Numbered from the stretch's first letter, positions 1 through 6,165 are shown. The stretch is 7,778 nucleotides of DNA from an archaeon (GCA_023245975.1 JAHFJF010000039.1:1-7778), one strand, 5' to 3'. Notes: generated by a model from the letters alone, not told the origin. Numbers and translations are program-made.

Positions 1-907
1 ATTTGATATCGCTCAATCATATCAGAAGAAATATCCTGGCTTAGTCAGGGCATTCAAGCTGCCTAAAAACCTTGGGAAAAGAAAAGCACAAGCTAGGGGG
101 GTATTAGAATCAAAAGGCGAAATAATAATAACTGTTGATAGCGATACTATCCTGCATAATAATGCCCTGATAGAAATCGTAAAGCCATTTTCAGATCCAA
201 AAATTGGCGCGGTATGCGGAAATATATTAATATTAAACAAGAATGAGAATTGGCTCACAAAGTTTACTTCTTCTATGTATTGGGGGGCATTTAATATGGG
301 CCGTAAGATTCATGGCTCTTTGAATTTCATGCAGGTATGTTCTGGTGCCTTGGGTGCTTATAGGAAAGATGGATTGCTTAAATTATTGCCTAAATATGTA
401 ACTCAAAGCTTTTATGGCAAGCCAGTAAAAATCGGTGATGACAGATACCTAACACAGAGATTTCAAACAAAATTAAGATATAACATAGCATTTGCAAAAG
501 AGGCTATTGCATGGACAGATTCCCCATCTAGTTTTAAGAAATATTTTATACAACTACTTAGATGGAGAAGGTCTACAATATTCGAATCACTTTACTTAAT
601 TCTTGAGTTTCCCAAAGCGATTTTACTATTTATGGATAGCTGGTTTGAAATAGTTATGACAACTCTTGGTGTTTTCATAAGGGTTTACTTCTTTTGGCTG
701 ATGATAACAGGCAGGATGTCAATTTTATCATTCCTATTATCCATATTATTTGTTGCTGTTGTAAATAATAGTTATATATTATTCTTCAAGAAGAACTATA
801 TTCTTAATAGAATAGGCTATACTTTTCTTAATGAAACAATTCTATGGGTAATACACCCCATTGCCTTATTTACTGTAAGGAAGCAAGGAACATGGTCTAG
901 TAGATAA
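1..907 (+). CDS. Processive family-2 glycosyltransferase (hyaluronan synthase/NodC-like), 5' partial
   Basis: The frame is open from base 2 to the TAA at 905-907, giving 301 residues of the C-terminal part; the N-terminus lies outside the window. Visible GT2 hallmarks, in window numbering, are the nucleotide-sugar/metal motif DSD at 46-48 (ITVDSDT), the acceptor-site motif CSGALGAYR at 113-121, the catalytic-base motif GDDR at 145-148, and QLLRW at 184-188, equivalent to the Q/RxxRW motif of processive synthases. About four hydrophobic segments follow (roughly 196-211, 215-234, 240-261, 274-291). The end, WSSR, resembles the WGTR-type terminus of hyaluronan and chitin-oligosaccharide synthases. 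By family knowledge it would polymerise a UDP-sugar at the cytoplasmic membrane and export the chain. Sugar and product cannot be read from the sequence. The ATG at 275 is internal, because the DSD motif lies upstream of it. Confidence 0.92.
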   Translation, partial: FDIAQSYQKKYPGLVRAFKLPKNLGKRKAQARGVLESKGEIIITVDSDTILHNNALIEIVKPFSDPKIGAVCGNILILNKNENWLTKFTSSMYWGAFNMGRKIHGSLNFMQVCSGALGAYRKDGLLKLLPKYVTQSFYGKPVKIGDDRYLTQRFQTKLRYNIAFAKEAIAWTDSPSSFKKYFIQLLRWRRSTIFESLYLILEFPKAILLFMDSWFEIVMTTLGVFIRVYFFWLMITGRMSILSFLLSILFVAVVNNSYILFFKKNYILNRIGYTFLNETILWVIHPIALFTVRKQGTWSSR

Positions 908-911
908 AAAA
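906..911 (-). terminator. Possible oligo-T terminator of the downstream minus-strand gene
   Basis: Six A's on the plus strand read as T6 on the minus strand, 7 bases past the TAG stop (919-921) of the HELVE protein gene. Archaeal RNA polymerase commonly terminates at such U-tracts without a hairpin. The run overlaps the stop codon of the convergent glycosyltransferase gene. Confidence 0.35.
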
Positions 912-918
912 GATAAGC

Positions 919-1380
919 CTATCGCTCAAGATATTTCTTAAATGTTTCTTGCTCCGCCTTGCTTAGATGATTTTGAATATAATCTCTTGTTGATTTCACA
1001 GCCGTTTTATGCGCAAATTTCCGATTATGGTATAGAGATAGGTATTTCATTTCAACCAACTCATGATAGACAAAGACATCCTTAAATTCATCTTCTATTT
1101 TGTCCCAAACTTCTAGAGACCAAAAAGCTAATTTCCTTTTTTTATGTTTAGAATCAATATAAAAATGATGATTTAAACCAACCCTGGCATAACTATCAGC
1201 TATATTAAGTCCATACTTAGAAAGGGATTGATGTTCAGGAACCAATTGGTAATGCACTAAATTCCTGCTAAGTTTATAAAGTTCATTATCCGCATTTGGC
1301 TTTAAGTTTAATCTTTCAGAACCAAGTGTGATTGGAATTTTAACAAGGTCGCTAATATCCTTTCCCCCTAGCCAAATCAT
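919..1380 (-). CDS. Small protein with HELVE...AH putative metal site
   Basis: This 153-residue soluble protein (from the ATG at 1380) has no signal peptide or membrane segment. I do not recognise a named family. The striking part is YHELVE followed by an AH 13 residues later, then KTA. With this start the candidate ligands and acid are H106, E107, E110 and H124. HExxE plus a downstream AHxxA occurs in predicted zinc hydrolases, but here it is only a motif resemblance. The frame also allows a GTG start at 1398 (six extra residues, 159 aa). I prefer ATG 1380 because the TATA-like box at 1404-1411 lies about 26 bases before it, the leaderless spacing used across this window. The GTG would fall between TATA box and predicted transcript start. 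It is convergent with the glycosyltransferase gene (11-bp gap) and divergent from the ROK operon. Confidence 0.75.
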   Translation of the reverse strand: MIWLGGKDISDLVKIPITLGSERLNLKPNADNELYKLSRNLVHYQLVPEHQSLSKYGLNIADSYARVGLNHHFYIDSKHKKRKLAFWSLEVWDKIEDEFKDVFVYHELVEMKYLSLYHNRKFAHKTAVKSTRDYIQNHLSKAEQETFKKYLER

Positions 1381-1403
1381 AGAATAACAATTATCCACTT
1401 AAG

Positions 1404-1411
1404 TATAAAAA
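1404..1411 (-). promoter_or_regulatory. TATA-like box of the HELVE protein gene
   Basis: TTTTTATA on the minus strand is centred about 26 bases before ATG 1380, predicting a leaderless transcript. A weaker AGATATTTC near 1420-1428 would put a start near the alternative GTG at 1398, so the choice of start is not final. Confidence 0.5.
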
Positions 1412-1445
1412 TCTTTTTGAAATATCTCAAAATAGAGCCATAACG

Positions 1446-1455
1446 CTTAAAAATA
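1446..1455 (+). promoter_or_regulatory. TATA-like box of the ROK-6PGDH-hydrolase operon
   Basis: CTTAAAAATA, preceded by ACG, lies about 25 bases before the ATG at 1475. That places the predicted transcript start at the start codon itself, and no Shine-Dalgarno sequence is seen before it. The 94-bp gap to the divergent gene at 1380 carries both promoters. Confidence 0.55.
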
Positions 1456-1474
1456 ACCTCTATATCTGAGCCTC

Positions 1475-2377
1475 ATGCTTATAGAAGTATACGATGTTGG
1501 CGGAACTTTGATTAGGGGAGCCGTAGGATACCTAAGAGAGAAAGTAACTTTTCTTGAAAAGGTACAAGAGCCTACTGAAAAGGATTTTTGTGCACAGATT
1601 AGAAGGTTATCTCCAAATCTAAGAAAGGCACACAAACCAGACCTTGTATCTATAATAGTACCAGGCCCGGTAAAGGAAGGAGTCTTGCTTAAGGCTCCAC
1701 CATTAGGAATAACTAGTCCTATCAATATTAATTATGAGTTGAGTTCCTTTGATAAGAAAGTATATGTCGGTAACGACCTTAATGCTGCAGTCCAGGCTGA
1801 ATTGTCAGAGGGAATTGGGAAATATGTTGAAAATTTCTATTTATTGACAATTAGCACTGGCATAGGTGCTGGAATAGTATTGAATGGAATCCCGGTATCA
1901 GGAACTTCCGGAGAATTCGGGCATAATGTTATTGAACGATATTGGGGTCTTCACATTGAATGTGGTTGCGGAAATTCAGGCTGCTGGGGTGCAATGTGCT
2001 CTGGAAAAGGCATCGAAATGTTGGCTAGAAAATATCTTCATAAAAGATTCTCTCCAAAAGAAGTTTTCGGGCTAGGCGAAATTGGGAATAGAGATGCTAA
2101 AGACTTAATTAGCAAAGTAAGAGATTATAATGCACAAGGTATAGGCATGATGGTAAATGCTTTTGAAGTTGACAAAATAGCAGTGATGGGTTCTATTGGC
2201 TTGAAACAGTTTGATAAGATAATCCCAAGCAAGGAAGAAATCAGTAGATACACTGTAAATAAAATACCAGATATTATTCCGACATCTCTTGGTGATGACA
2301 TCGGACTAATCGGTGCATATTATTATGGAATGCTACATACTTCTGATGTATTGAGGGAGGAACTTGCTAAAAAATGA
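1475..2377 (+). CDS. ROK-family sugar kinase
   Basis: This 300-residue protein matches the full length of ROK (repressor, ORF, kinase) sugar kinases and has no DNA-binding extension, so it is the enzyme form. Visible motifs are the phosphate-1 loop DVGGT (7-11), GNDLN (99-103) with catalytic-base Asp101, STGIGAG (127-133), the sugar-binding ExGH (Glu147, His150), and a CxCGxxGC zinc cluster (Cys163, Cys165, Cys170). Members phosphorylate glucose, fructose, ManNAc or other sugars with ATP in the cytoplasm. The usual GCLE after the cluster is GCWG here, so the Glu that normally contacts the sugar is missing, and three extra residues separate His150 from Cys163. Substrate is therefore uncertain. 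It is first in an operon: its TGA overlaps the next ATG (ATGA, 2374-2377). The start sits right before DVGGT, as usual in the family. Confidence 0.9.
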   Translation: MLIEVYDVGGTLIRGAVGYLREKVTFLEKVQEPTEKDFCAQIRRLSPNLRKAHKPDLVSIIVPGPVKEGVLLKAPPLGITSPININYELSSFDKKVYVGNDLNAAVQAELSEGIGKYVENFYLLTISTGIGAGIVLNGIPVSGTSGEFGHNVIERYWGLHIECGCGNSGCWGAMCSGKGIEMLARKYLHKRFSPKEVFGLGEIGNRDAKDLISKVRDYNAQGIGMMVNAFEVDKIAVMGSIGLKQFDKIIPSKEEISRYTVNKIPDIIPTSLGDDIGLIGAYYYGMLHTSDVLREELAKK

Positions 2378-3261
2378 AAATCGCTCTTATAGGATTGGGA
2401 AAAATGGGCAGCCGCATGGCAACAAGGCTGTGCCTTAAGGGTTTTGAAGTTAATGCATATGATGTTAGCCAGGGAGTTATGGATGGATCAGCATTTTGCG
2501 GGATAAACACATTTGGTACGCCCTATATGGCAATTAATAAACTTCCAAAGCCAAGAATAACATTGTTGATGGTTCCAGCTGGCAAGGCAGTTGATGATGC
2601 AATTTATAGTGCAAAAGTTGCCATCAGCGGGGGCGACATTATCGTTGATTGCGGAAATTCATATTATGAGGATTCAATGAGAAGGTCAATCTCCCTTCAA
2701 AAGGATGGTGTAAGCTATCTAGATGCCGGTGTCAGCGGCGGATTGGAAGGGGCATTGAATGGAGCTTCTATAACTGTCGGCGGAGATAAGTCATGCTTTG
2801 ATATTGTAAAACCAGTATTTGAAGCATTGGCTTGTGAAAACGGATTAAGGTACATGGGAAAATCCGGCAACGGGCATTATACTAAGATGGTCCATAATGC
2901 AATAGAATATTCAATAATGCAGGCTTATGCAGAAGGGCTGGAACTATTGGATGCAAGAGGAATAGACTTGAAAGATTCTGTAGATGCCTGGATGCATGGC
3001 AGCATAATAAGATCCTATTTACTGGAGCTTGTTTCAAATGTTGTTTCTGATAGGGGTGTTCTTGATTCTCTAGAGTCTAATGTAGGTGGCGGTGAAACAG
3101 GAATGTGGGCAGTAAAAGAGGCTATGAAAAGAAAAGTCAATTTCGGAATGACGATGGAAGCCTTGAAATCAAGAATGACCTCAAAAAAAGAGAGTCTCGC
3201 GCCAAAGATAGTTTCTGCATTGAGGCATGAATTCGGCGGCCATGAAGTGAAGAAAAAATGA
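2374..3261 (+). CDS. gnd: 6-phosphogluconate dehydrogenase, decarboxylating, short NAD-type
   Basis: It oxidises and decarboxylates 6-phosphogluconate to ribulose 5-phosphate. At 295 residues it belongs to the short 6PGDH class rather than the ~470-residue class. The N-terminal Rossmann motif GLGKMG is at 7-12. AYD ends the second strand with Asp30, an acidic residue that favours NAD+ over NADP+ (inference from family rules). Next come DCGNSYYEDS (92-101), the substrate motif DAGVSGG (117-123), and the catalytic helix GHYTKMVHNAIEY (167-179) with Lys171, Asn175 and Glu178. The all-helical C-domain ends in the typical RxxFGGH (284-290). HNAIEY replaces the more common HNGIEY. Both ends overlap neighbours by ATGA, indicating translational coupling. 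A GGGAGG (2355-2360) inside the kinase gene could act as a somewhat distant ribosome-binding site. Confidence 0.93.
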   Translation: MKIALIGLGKMGSRMATRLCLKGFEVNAYDVSQGVMDGSAFCGINTFGTPYMAINKLPKPRITLLMVPAGKAVDDAIYSAKVAISGGDIIVDCGNSYYEDSMRRSISLQKDGVSYLDAGVSGGLEGALNGASITVGGDKSCFDIVKPVFEALACENGLRYMGKSGNGHYTKMVHNAIEYSIMQAYAEGLELLDARGIDLKDSVDAWMHGSIIRSYLLELVSNVVSDRGVLDSLESNVGGGETGMWAVKEAMKRKVNFGMTMEALKSRMTSKKESLAPKIVSALRHEFGGHEVKKK

Positions 3262-3881
3262 GAATAATAGATGTTTCTTTGGAAATAAAGCCTGGGATGA
3301 TTGTTTATCCAGGAAATTCGGAACCTAAAATCAATCCTGTTAGAAGGGTCCCTGAGTCTTCAACATCAATCTCAGAAATAATATTGGGCAGCCATACTGG
3401 AACGCATATTGATACTAAGCTGCATATCGAACAAAATCCTTTAGAAGAAATAATTGCAAGACCGATTTGTGGAGAATGCCGAGTTCTAGACTTGACAGAA
3501 TGCAAAGAGTGTATAAAAGAAGAAGATTTGATAAAAAAGAAATTCAAGAACAGCATTGTATTGCTTAAAACTGCAAATTCATTGAATGGCTACGAAAAAT
3601 TCAACGAAAACTTTGTCTACTTAAGAGAGGATGCTGCGCGATATTTGGTGGGCAATGGTGTGAAAGTTATTGGATTTGATTATCTTTCAGTACAGAAATT
3701 CAGGCAGGGCAACCAAAATACCCATAAAAACCTTTTAGATTCAGCATACGTAATTGAGGGCCTGAATTTGGCTGAAGCTGTTGAAAGATCCTATTTCCTA
3801 ATCTGTGCACCATTGAAGGTTAATGGCATTGATGGAGTTCCGGCAAGAGTCCTACTCATTGACCAATCTCCAGGAAACTAA
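3258..3881 (+). CDS. Cyclase-family metal-dependent hydrolase (KynB-like)
   Basis: This 207-residue cytoplasmic protein has the cyclase/kynurenine formamidase fold signature. HTGTHIDTKLH (46-56) supplies His46, His50, Asp52 and His56. His156 (NTHKNLL) and Glu167 (VIEGLNL) complete the two-metal set known from KynB-type enzymes. The C-terminal APLKVNGIDGVPARVLLI is also family-typical. Family members hydrolyse amides or cyclic substrates such as N-formylkynurenine; the substrate here is unknown. Being the last gene of a sugar kinase-6PGDH operon makes a role in sugar-acid or lactone chemistry more plausible than tryptophan degradation, but this is inference. Unusual are two CxxC pairs (Cys71/Cys74 and Cys82/Cys85). 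The ATG overlaps the 6PGDH stop, with a GTGA ribosome-binding element at 3247-3250. The TAA overlaps the stop of the convergent gene. Confidence 0.88.
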   Translation: MRIIDVSLEIKPGMIVYPGNSEPKINPVRRVPESSTSISEIILGSHTGTHIDTKLHIEQNPLEEIIARPICGECRVLDLTECKECIKEEDLIKKKFKNSIVLLKTANSLNGYEKFNENFVYLREDAARYLVGNGVKVIGFDYLSVQKFRQGNQNTHKNLLDSAYVIEGLNLAEAVERSYFLICAPLKVNGIDGVPARVLLIDQSPGN

Positions 3882-4759
3882 TTTTTTCTGTTTTTAAAGA
3901 AATAAAATCCCAAGGCTAAAGAGAAAATAGAACCTAAACTAGAAAAAACCATTTCAATAAATGTTTCCTCACCATCGTACATTAAATTTTCCACTTCTCT
4001 ATCAAATTTTAATTTCTCAGAACTAAAATAAGAATTTACTATTTTCAAATCTACCCTGAGGCAAAGAAGTTTACTTGCTGTTTCATAATTGCGTAATGGA
4101 AGATCATTAGACGGCTCGAAATCACGCAGATGGTCTTCTGCTTCTCGATATCTATGCAATGTAAATCTGTCGAATTCTCCAAGATAGTCAGTGCTAATTT
4201 TTTGAAATGCAGATTCTATATCCCTTTTTACTCCAATCCCCCTCTCAAGATTTAAAGCCTGTGGAACTTCTAAGCCATTAACTGCGAAATCTATAATCCC
4301 ATTAATTTCATATAGTTTATCACGCTCAACACTCGCTTGATTCTCTTCTATCTGCTGCTGAATCTCATCTGATTTATTATAACTTATGACACCAAGATAA
4401 GTAGTTGCAGTAAACACCAATCCTGCCAATCCCAATTGTACTTTTCTTTTCATACTAATTGGCTTATGCCTTTTAGGAATTTTATGCCTTTTAGGAATTC
4501 TTTCTTGAAGTTTTTCTATTAAGCTCTGCAAATCATCCTTATTATTCGGATTTAATCCAGCCTCCCTTAATTCTTCATCGAGAGAGCCATATCCATTATT
4601 AATCTGTAATCTCAAATTCAATAATTTTAAAGTCTCTTTTATAGAGCCTTCCTTGATTATTTCAGTGACATAAGCATCAAGTGTAGATGTCCTATAAGGG
4701 CTTACTGCTTCTTCTACTAATGTTTCAGTTTCAACCCGTACATTTTGTTTTCCATCCAT
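3878..4759 (-). CDS. Unrecognised two-pass membrane protein
   Basis: This is a 293-residue protein with no family I recognise. A hydrophilic N-terminal region (1-100) ends in a strongly basic stretch (89-106). Membrane segment 1 follows (about 107-126), then a coiled-coil-like stretch (about 131-150, QQQIEEN), an acidic/aromatic domain to about 268, and membrane segment 2 (about 269-287) with a short basic tail KNRKN. By the positive-inside rule both termini face the cytoplasm and the ~140-residue middle domain lies outside. The basic stretch contains an exact duplication, IPKRHK twice, from an 18-bp tandem repeat. ATG 4759 is fixed by an in-frame TGA three codons upstream. It lies 51 bp downstream of the helicase gene on the same strand but has its own TATA-like box. 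Its TAG overlaps the hydrolase TAA. Confidence 0.8.
   Translation of the reverse strand: MDGKQNVRVETETLVEEAVSPYRTSTLDAYVTEIIKEGSIKETLKLLNLRLQINNGYGSLDEELREAGLNPNNKDDLQSLIEKLQERIPKRHKIPKRHKPISMKRKVQLGLAGLVFTATTYLGVISYNKSDEIQQQIEENQASVERDKLYEINGIIDFAVNGLEVPQALNLERGIGVKRDIESAFQKISTDYLGEFDRFTLHRYREAEDHLRDFEPSNDLPLRNYETASKLLCLRVDLKIVNSYFSSEKLKFDREVENLMYDGEETFIEMVFSSLGSIFSLALGFYFFKNRKN
3882..3895 (+). terminator. Possible U-tract terminator of the operon
   Basis: T6 (3882-3887), a three-base spacer and T5 (3891-3895) follow directly after the hydrolase TAA. No stable hairpin is apparent, which suits archaeal U-tract termination. The site lies within the last codons of the convergent membrane protein gene, which encode a Lys/Asn-rich tail on the other strand, so the T-richness could partly reflect coding. 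Confidence 0.4.
4464..4499 (-). repeat. Perfect 18-bp tandem duplication
   Basis: Bases 4464-4481 and 4482-4499 are identical copies of TTATGCCTTTTAGGAATT on the plus strand. Eighteen bases is six codons, so the membrane protein frame is kept and IPKRHK is doubled next to its first membrane segment. Perfect identity, including third codon positions, points to a recent slippage or duplication event. Confidence 0.95.
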
Positions 4760-4784
4760 ATGTATTCACATCAAAACAGGTTTT

Positions 4785-4794
4785 TATTTATAAG
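4785..4794 (-). promoter_or_regulatory. TATA-like box of the two-pass membrane protein gene
   Basis: CTTATAAATA on the minus strand is centred about 30 bases before ATG 4759. That predicts a leader of only a few bases and no Shine-Dalgarno sequence. It lies in the 51-bp gap after the helicase gene, so the membrane protein can be transcribed independently. Confidence 0.55.
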
Positions 4795-4810
4795 TATTGC
4801 GTTAGAAATT

Positions 4811-6115
4811 TTAATGCCTAAACCTGCTGACTCCAAAAGATTTCCGGCCGCCTCTTTGCTCTTGCCTTTGGCCACCAAATCTGCTTCTGCCTTGGCTTTC
4901 TCCACCAAATCTGCTCTTGCCTTCTTGCCTTCTTTGTCCAAACCTTCCTTGCCTTTGGCCACCAAACCTATTCCCGGAATCATGACTCCTTTCCTCTCTT
5001 CTGACCATTATGCGCTCAAACTCAGGAAGAACTACCCTTTCAATCTTTAATGACCTGTCTTCTAATACACGCCTGAAATTATCATGATCCCTGTCACATA
5101 AGAAAGAAGTGGCTGAGCCATGCTTTCCCGCCCTTGCCGTCCTTCCTATCCTGTGCAGGTAATCAAAAGAAGTCTTTGGAATGTCAAAATTATAAATATG
5201 CTCCACATCCTTTATGTCAAGCCCCCTTGCTGCAACATCTGTAGCGACTAATACATTAATCCTGCCTGCATGGAAATCAACAATAACACTATTTCTTTTG
5301 TTCTGGCTTAATCCGCCATGTATTGCCAATGCCCTTACTCCAGCCTGCCCCAATGCCCTTGCAACAAAGTCAACTGCATGCCTTGTTCCGCAAAAGACTA
5401 TTGCTTTGTGTGGATGTTGTTTCAGCAGGTGTGCTAATAGCGAGAACTTTTCATTTGAATTTACATTATAATAAACCTGCTTTATCTGGTCATAGGCAAG
5501 ATATACTTCTGCTTTTGCATTAACAGGATTGTTCATGTAATTCCTTGACAAATCCCTTACTTGCGGGCTCATTGTTGCGCTAAATAGCATAGTCTGCCTT
5601 TGTTTAGGGGTATGCTTTAAGATATCCCTGACATCATCTATGAATCCCATCTCGAACATCTTGTCAGCTTCGTCCAAGACTACAAATCTTACTTTGCTTA
5701 AGTTAACAGAATTATGTCTTATATGGTCAAGCATCCTTCCTGGAGTGCTTACAACTATCTCTGCCTTTCTCAGCTCATGGACTTGGTTGCTCATTGAAAC
5801 TCCGCCATAAACCATGGCTATGAATGCCTTTTGGTATCTTGAAAACTTCTTCAATTCAGTTGCCACTTGCACGCATAATTCCCTTGTAGGTACTAAAATC
5901 AAAGCCTCAATGCTTCCGTTATGGTTAAGCAGCTGTAATATTGGCAGCCCAAATGCTGCTGTTTTGCCTGAGCCGGTTGCTGAATGTGCAATTACATCCT
6001 TGCCTTTTACCAAGCTTGGGATTGATTCCCTTTGTATCTCTGTTGGCTCAGTGTAGCCCATCTCTTCCACAGCCCTTACCAGGTTCTGGACAAGGCCTAA
6101 CTCTGAAAACTTCAT
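4811..6115 (-). CDS. DEAD-box ATP-dependent RNA helicase with RGG-like tail
   Basis: It unwinds RNA duplexes using ATP; cytoplasmic relatives act in ribosome assembly, RNA decay or cold response. All motifs are present in the 434-residue protein: Q motif (Phe3, EIQ 26-28), Walker A ATGSGKT (46-52), Ia PTREL (76-80), TPGR (124-127), DEAD (148-151), SAT (179-181), FCGT (241-244), ATDVAARGLD (291-300) and HRIGRTAR (321-328). The tail (about 375-434) is rich in Arg, Gly, Phe and Gln, with repeated RFGGQRQ-like units, and probably binds RNA. I chose ATG 6115 because MKFSELGL starts the Q-motif region and GGAGAT (6125-6130) precedes it. The in-frame extension to 6244 lacks family character and crosses the promoter. 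The gene appears richer in G+C than its neighbours. Confidence 0.97.
   Translation of the reverse strand: MKFSELGLVQNLVRAVEEMGYTEPTEIQRESIPSLVKGKDVIAHSATGSGKTAAFGLPILQLLNHNGSIEALILVPTRELCVQVATELKKFSRYQKAFIAMVYGGVSMSNQVHELRKAEIVVSTPGRMLDHIRHNSVNLSKVRFVVLDEADKMFEMGFIDDVRDILKHTPKQRQTMLFSATMSPQVRDLSRNYMNNPVNAKAEVYLAYDQIKQVYYNVNSNEKFSLLAHLLKQHPHKAIVFCGTRHAVDFVARALGQAGVRALAIHGGLSQNKRNSVIVDFHAGRINVLVATDVAARGLDIKDVEHIYNFDIPKTSFDYLHRIGRTARAGKHGSATSFLCDRDHDNFRRVLEDRSLKIERVVLPEFERIMVRREERSHDSGNRFGGQRQGRFGQRRQEGKSRFGGESQGRSRFGGQRQEQRGGRKSFGVSRFRH
4861..4966 (-). repeat. Degenerate in-frame repeats encoding the helicase RFGG tail
   Basis: An identical 19-base unit (plus-strand CTTGCCTTTGGCCACCAAA) occurs at 4861-4879 and 4948-4966, 87 bp (29 codons) apart. 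A diverged copy lies between them near 4891-4910. The repeats encode the SRFGGQRQ-type units of the C-terminal tail. This is coding low complexity, not a mobile or CRISPR repeat. Confidence 0.8.
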
Positions 6116-6124
6116 TTGTTTCTT

Positions 6125-6130
6125 ATCTCC
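6125..6130 (-). promoter_or_regulatory. Shine-Dalgarno site deciding the helicase start
   Basis: GGAGAT on the minus strand lies 9 bases before ATG 6115 and matches the GGAGGTGAT-type archaeal anti-16S complement. It supports 6115 over the more upstream in-frame ATG at 6244. Confidence 0.7.
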
Positions 6131-6156
6131 TTGAATAAATAAAAGAACAGTTTTTC

Positions 6157-6165
6157 TTATATTTA
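6157..6165 (-). promoter_or_regulatory. TATA-like box of the helicase gene
   Basis: TAAATATAA on the minus strand is centred about 46 bases before ATG 6115. That predicts transcription from near 6135 and a ~20-base leader containing the Shine-Dalgarno site. It is the only first-in-transcript gene in the window with such a leader. The 139-bp region 6116-6254 is a divergent promoter region. Confidence 0.5.

Noticed and set aside
22..258. Minus-strand open frame opposite the glycosyltransferase
   Set aside because: It is antisense to the DSD-motif region of the glycosyltransferase and has no features of its own.
275..907. Glycosyltransferase beginning at ATG 275
   Set aside because: The same frame is open to the window edge and holds the essential DSD motif at bases 137-145, so the gene starts outside the window.
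1447..1725. Minus-strand open frame opposite the ROK kinase
   Set aside because: It lies antisense to well-supported kinase motifs and covers the operon promoter; no family character.
1475..2377. ROK protein as a transcriptional repressor
   Set aside because: There is no N-terminal helix-turn-helix; the DVGGT loop begins at residue 7 and catalytic Asp101 is intact, which fits a kinase.
3258..3881. Naming the hydrolase kynB (tryptophan degradation)
   Set aside because: The motifs define only the broad family, and the neighbours are sugar enzymes with no kynurenine-pathway gene in view.
4861..4966. Possible CRISPR-like or intergenic repeat array
   Set aside because: The repeats are degenerate, in frame, lack regular spacers and encode the helicase tail.
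4771..4983. Minus-strand open frame rich in Lys, Ala and Glu overlapping the helicase tail
   Set aside because: It is an alternative-frame reading of the repetitive RGG-tail DNA, which gives low-complexity sequence in any open frame. No independent promoter or ribosome site was seen.
4745..5050. Plus-strand open frame opposite the helicase tail
   Set aside because: It is low-complexity Leu/Pro/Ser sequence antisense to the Arg/Gly repeats, with no supporting start signal.
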